15,194 nt of DNA from Clostridia bacterium (lineage in GTDB: Bacteria > Bacillota > Clostridia > UMGS1810), in assembly GCA_016293435.1 (NCBI GenBank), contig JAEDEG010000061.1, positions 1 to 15,194 of the forward strand, in the 5' to 3' direction. Below, piece after piece: positions 12,900 to 15,194 of the stretch. The number at the start of each line of letters is the position of its first letter. The stretch's first letter is position 1. A model generated the notes under the pieces. That model had not been told where the DNA came from and made no database searches. It saw nothing but the letters and a program-made list of their open reading frames with translations. A program made the position numbers and the translations under genes.

Positions 12900-13940
12900 A
12901 TGATAAAAGTAGGAGTTCTTGGTGCTACCGGATATGCAGGTATAGAAACGGTAAGATTACTTTCAAAGCATCCGGAGGTTAAAATTGTAAAGCTTGTTTC
13001 GCAAAGCTTTGATGGTCAAAAGATATCGGATGTATATCCAAATCTTGCAGGAATTATTGATATAGAGTGCTCTATACTGGACGTAGACGACATTGCATCA
13101 AGCTGTGATGTTGTGTTTACAGCTCTTCCTCACGGTGTATCAAAAGAGGTTATTCCCGATTTATATAAAAAAGGATTAAAAATAATTGATCTCAGCGGCG
13201 ATTTCAGATATAATGATGTCAGTGTATATGAAAAATGGTACAAAGAGTCTCATCCGGCTCCTGAGCTTTTGGAAAAATCGGTATATGGTCTTTGTGAATT
13301 ATACAGAGATAAAATAAAGCAAACAAACCTTGTTGGAAACCCGGGTTGCTATACAACCTGTTCAATTCTTGCCCTTTATCCCCTTCTTAAGGCAGGCGTG
13401 ATTTGTCACGATAATATTATAATTGATGCAAAGTCCGGCGTAACAGGAGCAGGCAGAACTACAAAGCTTGATTACAGCTTTTGTGAATGTACCGAAAACA
13501 TGAATGCATACAAAATTGCAACACACAGACATACATCCGAGATTGAGCAAGAGCTTTCTATAGCTGCCGGAGAAGAAGTTATGGTTTCTTTTACACCTCA
13601 TCTTGTACCTCTTAAGAGAGGCATATATTCTACATGCTACGCAAATCTTTCTGAAGATATATCGGACGAAGAAATCGAAAAAATTTATACAGAATTTTAT
13701 AAAAATGAATTTTTTGTGAGAATATTGCCTCACGGGAAAATTCCGGAATCAAATTGGGTTGCCGGCTCTAACTTTGTTAATATCGGATTTGAAACAGACA
13801 AAAGACTTCGCCGGATTATTGTATGCTCAACCATTGATAATCTCATTAAAGGTGCTGCAGGTCAGGCCGTTCAGAACATGAATATCATGATGGGATTTGA
13901 TGAAAAATGCGGTCTCGATATGCCGGCAATGTATCTGTAA
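12900..13940 (+). CDS. argC: N-acetyl-gamma-glutamyl-phosphate reductase
   Basis: The 346-residue protein catalyses NADPH-dependent reduction of N-acetylglutamyl phosphate to the semialdehyde, step 3 of arginine synthesis. The nucleotide-binding GATGYAG loop is at 8-14. The catalytic Cys150 sits in VGNPGCYTT, and the His211 region (ATHRHTSEIEQ) supplies the active-site histidine. Other landmarks are LPHGVSKE (76-83), IIDLSGDFR (95-103) and AKSGVTGAGR (177-186). Length is normal for type 1 ArgC. AAAGGAG lies about 8 bases before the ATG. It starts a two-gene unit with argB, divergent from rpsO, with ARG-box-like sites upstream, so arginine repression is likely. Confidence 0.98.
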   Translation: MIKVGVLGATGYAGIETVRLLSKHPEVKIVKLVSQSFDGQKISDVYPNLAGIIDIECSILDVDDIASSCDVVFTALPHGVSKEVIPDLYKKGLKIIDLSGDFRYNDVSVYEKWYKESHPAPELLEKSVYGLCELYRDKIKQTNLVGNPGCYTTCSILALYPLLKAGVICHDNIIIDAKSGVTGAGRTTKLDYSFCECTENMNAYKIATHRHTSEIEQELSIAAGEEVMVSFTPHLVPLKRGIYSTCYANLSEDISDEEIEKIYTEFYKNEFFVRILPHGKIPESNWVAGSNFVNIGFETDKRLRRIIVCSTIDNLIKGAAGQAVQNMNIMMGFDEKCGLDMPAMYL

Positions 13941-13961
13941 TTGTAAGAAAGGGTGCTTAAT

Positions 13962-14855
13962 ATGGAATTTGTAGAAAGAAATGAAGCTTATCTTGAGACT
14001 CTTATTAAAAAAGCAAATACTCTGACTGAAGCTCTCCCCTATATCAGAAAGCTCAACAAAAAACGTATTGTTATAAAATATGGCGGAAACGCAATGCTAA
14101 ACGATGAAATAAAAAAATCTGTTATTCAGGATATTACACTTTTAAAATTTATTGGTCTTAACCCCATTGTGGTGCATGGAGGCGGTCCTGATATATCAAA
14201 TGCTTTAAAAATACACAATATACATAGTGAATTCATTAACGGGCTGAGAGTAACAGATAAGGAGGCTGTCGGTGTTGCTCAAATGGTTCTTGTCGGAAAA
14301 ACAAACAAGGAAATTGTTTCTCTGCTTAACCACGAAGGCGGAAAGGCAATCGGTCTTTGCGGAATAGACGGTAATCTCTTAAAATGCAAAAAGCTTTATA
14401 CAAATGTCGACGGCAAAAAAACAGATATAGGATATGTTGGTGAAGTAACGGAAGTTAACACTAAAATTATTGAAATGCTAAACGACGATGAATATATTCC
14501 TGTTATAGCACCAATTGGTGTAGACAATGAAGGAAATTCATATAATATAAATGCAGACAGTGTTGCAGAGGCTGTTGCAGAAGCTCTTCATGCAGAAAAG
14601 TTAATGTATCTTACAGATGTTGAAGGTGTTAAAAATACTGACGGAGAACTCATTTATAAAATTCATCTTGGTGAAATTGACGGCATGATAGAAGACGGAA
14701 CCATCACCGGTGGTATGATACCGAAGATAAAAGGGTGCAAGAAGGCTATACAAAACGGAGTTGAGAAAGTACATATTATAGATGGAAGATTGGTGCACTC
14801 AATTTTGTTGGAAATATTTACCGATACCGGTATCGGTACAATGATAACAAAATAA
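13962..14855 (+). CDS. argB: Acetylglutamate kinase
   Basis: The 297-residue protein phosphorylates N-acetylglutamate, step 2 of arginine synthesis, in the cytoplasm. The amino-acid-kinase fold is marked by VIKYGGNAM (37-45), IVVHGGGPDI (69-78), the NINADSVAEAVAEAL substrate loop and TGGMIPKIKGCKKAI near the C-terminus, ending in FTDTGIGTMI. The roughly 25-residue N-terminal helix before LTEALPYIRK is characteristic of hexameric, arginine-inhibited kinases, so feedback inhibition is likely. The ATG at 13962 is preferred to the in-frame GTG at 13953 because AAAGGGTG lies 6 bases before the ATG and contains the GTG. The gene begins 21 bases after argC stops and is followed by a terminator; argJ and argD, often linked in Clostridia, are not here. 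Confidence 0.97.
   Translation: MEFVERNEAYLETLIKKANTLTEALPYIRKLNKKRIVIKYGGNAMLNDEIKKSVIQDITLLKFIGLNPIVVHGGGPDISNALKIHNIHSEFINGLRVTDKEAVGVAQMVLVGKTNKEIVSLLNHEGGKAIGLCGIDGNLLKCKKLYTNVDGKKTDIGYVGEVTEVNTKIIEMLNDDEYIPVIAPIGVDNEGNSYNINADSVAEAVAEALHAEKLMYLTDVEGVKNTDGELIYKIHLGEIDGMIEDGTITGGMIPKIKGCKKAIQNGVEKVHIIDGRLVHSILLEIFTDTGIGTMITK
14819..14838. repeat. Perfect 20-bp palindrome at the 3' end of argB
   Basis: TACCGATACCGGTATCGGTA is its own reverse complement. It codes for the conserved FTDTGIGT end of ArgB, so protein constraint may explain part of it. It lies 34 bp before the terminator stem. Confidence 0.6.
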
Positions 14856-14872
14856 TTGATTTTAATATTATT

Positions 14873-14920
14873 AATAAGTCCCGCAGAACACTTATGTCAT
14901 TGTTTTGCGGGACTTATTGT
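14873..14920 (+). terminator. Rho-independent terminator of argCB
   Basis: AATAAGTCCCGCA (14873-14885) pairs perfectly with TGCGGGACTTATT (14906-14918), 13 bp with a 20-base loop, followed by GTTTAGG. The T-rich end is partly inside the stem. It starts 17 bp after the argB stop. Confidence 0.78.
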
Positions 14921-15061
14921 TTAGGTATAATCGAATTTAGTCACTACCCGTTGATACCTGTTTGCGCAGTATGCGGTCAAATCGTGCCAAATCCTTGTCT
15001 ACTATACGTATTCGCCATGGATTGTTCGTTCTATATACCTCAAATGACACGCCCATCACGC

Positions 15062-15095
15062 AAAATAAAGACCTTATCCTATAAAAGATAAGGTC
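15062..15095 (-). terminator. Rho-independent terminator of tRNA-Ser
   Basis: GACCTTATC (15070-15078) and GATAAGGTC (15087-15095) form a perfect 9-bp stem with an 8-base loop. On the minus strand it is followed by TTTATTTTG, 9 bases after the tRNA ends. Confidence 0.8.
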
Positions 15096-15104
15096 AGATG
15101 CTTA

Positions 15105-15194
15105 AGGAGAGGAAGGGATTCGAACCCTCGAAACGGTTATAGCCGTTTACAGCATTTCCAATGCTGCGCCTTCAACCAGCTCAGCCACCTCTCC
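15105..15194 (-). tRNA. tRNA-Ser (anticodon GGA), no encoded CCA
   Basis: On the minus strand the acceptor GGAGAGG begins at 15194 and pairs with CCTCTCC (15112-15106). The D-arm starts GGCTGAGCTGG. The anticodon stem CAGCA/TGCTG holds loop TTGGAAA with GGA at 15159-15157. The long class II variable arm is AAACGG-CTATAA-CCGTTT, and the T-arm is GAGGG-TTCGAAT-CCCTT. The 3' end is T followed by TAAG, so CCA must be added post-transcriptionally. A U at the discriminator is unusual for bacterial tRNA-Ser, which normally has G. The gene is complete but its promoter lies outside the window. Confidence 0.95.

Noticed and set aside
14937..15056. Minus-strand 39-codon ORF (MGVSFEVYRTNNPWRIRIVD...) between argB and tRNA-Ser
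   Set aside because: There is no ribosome-binding site or recognisable family, and it lies just behind the tRNA-Ser terminator. It could be a fragment, but nothing supports it.

Overview
The window reads as a chromosome segment of a low-GC Gram-positive bacterium, most likely a gut-type member of Clostridia (Bacillota). Indicators are strong AGGAGG ribosome-binding sites, textbook sigma-A promoters (TTGACA / TATAAT with 16-17 bp spacers), tRNA-Pro and tRNA-Ile genes that encode CCA, an rpsO-pnp core cluster, and protein sequences of Clostridia type. Taxonomy is inferred from gene style only; no rRNA is present.

Left, accessory half (1 to about 7.9 kb). On the minus strand is a truncated IS3-family transposase. 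It is followed by an AT-rich short repeat, a perfect consensus promoter, two degenerate tRNA-Pro-like elements and an intact tRNA-Pro(CGG) with its terminator. An AraC-family regulator (plus strand) then faces a minus-strand sugar cluster: sugar isomerase/epimerase, Gfo/Idh/MocA dehydrogenase, nagA and a ROK kinase. The first two genes are intact. nagA has lost its catalytic middle and carries an in-frame TGA, and the ROK gene has lost both ends, so the amino-sugar end of the operon is dead. A tRNA-Ile(GAT), a fragment resembling CapA, and a complete cytoplasmic GH78-type alpha-L-rhamnosidase follow.

Right, core half (about 7.9 kb to the end). On the minus strand lie rpsO, pnp and ftsH (translation, RNA turnover, membrane proteolysis). 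rpsO has a structured leader that looks like an S15 autoregulatory element. pnp has a long near-perfect hairpin in its leader, recalling RNase III-dependent PNPase autoregulation in enterobacteria. Divergently on the plus strand are argC and argB (steps 3 and 2 of arginine synthesis), with two tandem ARG-box-like sites upstream. A tRNA-Ser(GGA) on the minus strand ends the window.

I found no convincing new multi-gene defence or biosynthetic system. The most interesting signals are the pnp leader hairpin, the degenerate tRNA-Pro tandem, the paired ARG boxes, the decayed nagA/ROK pair and the tRNA-Ser without encoded CCA.
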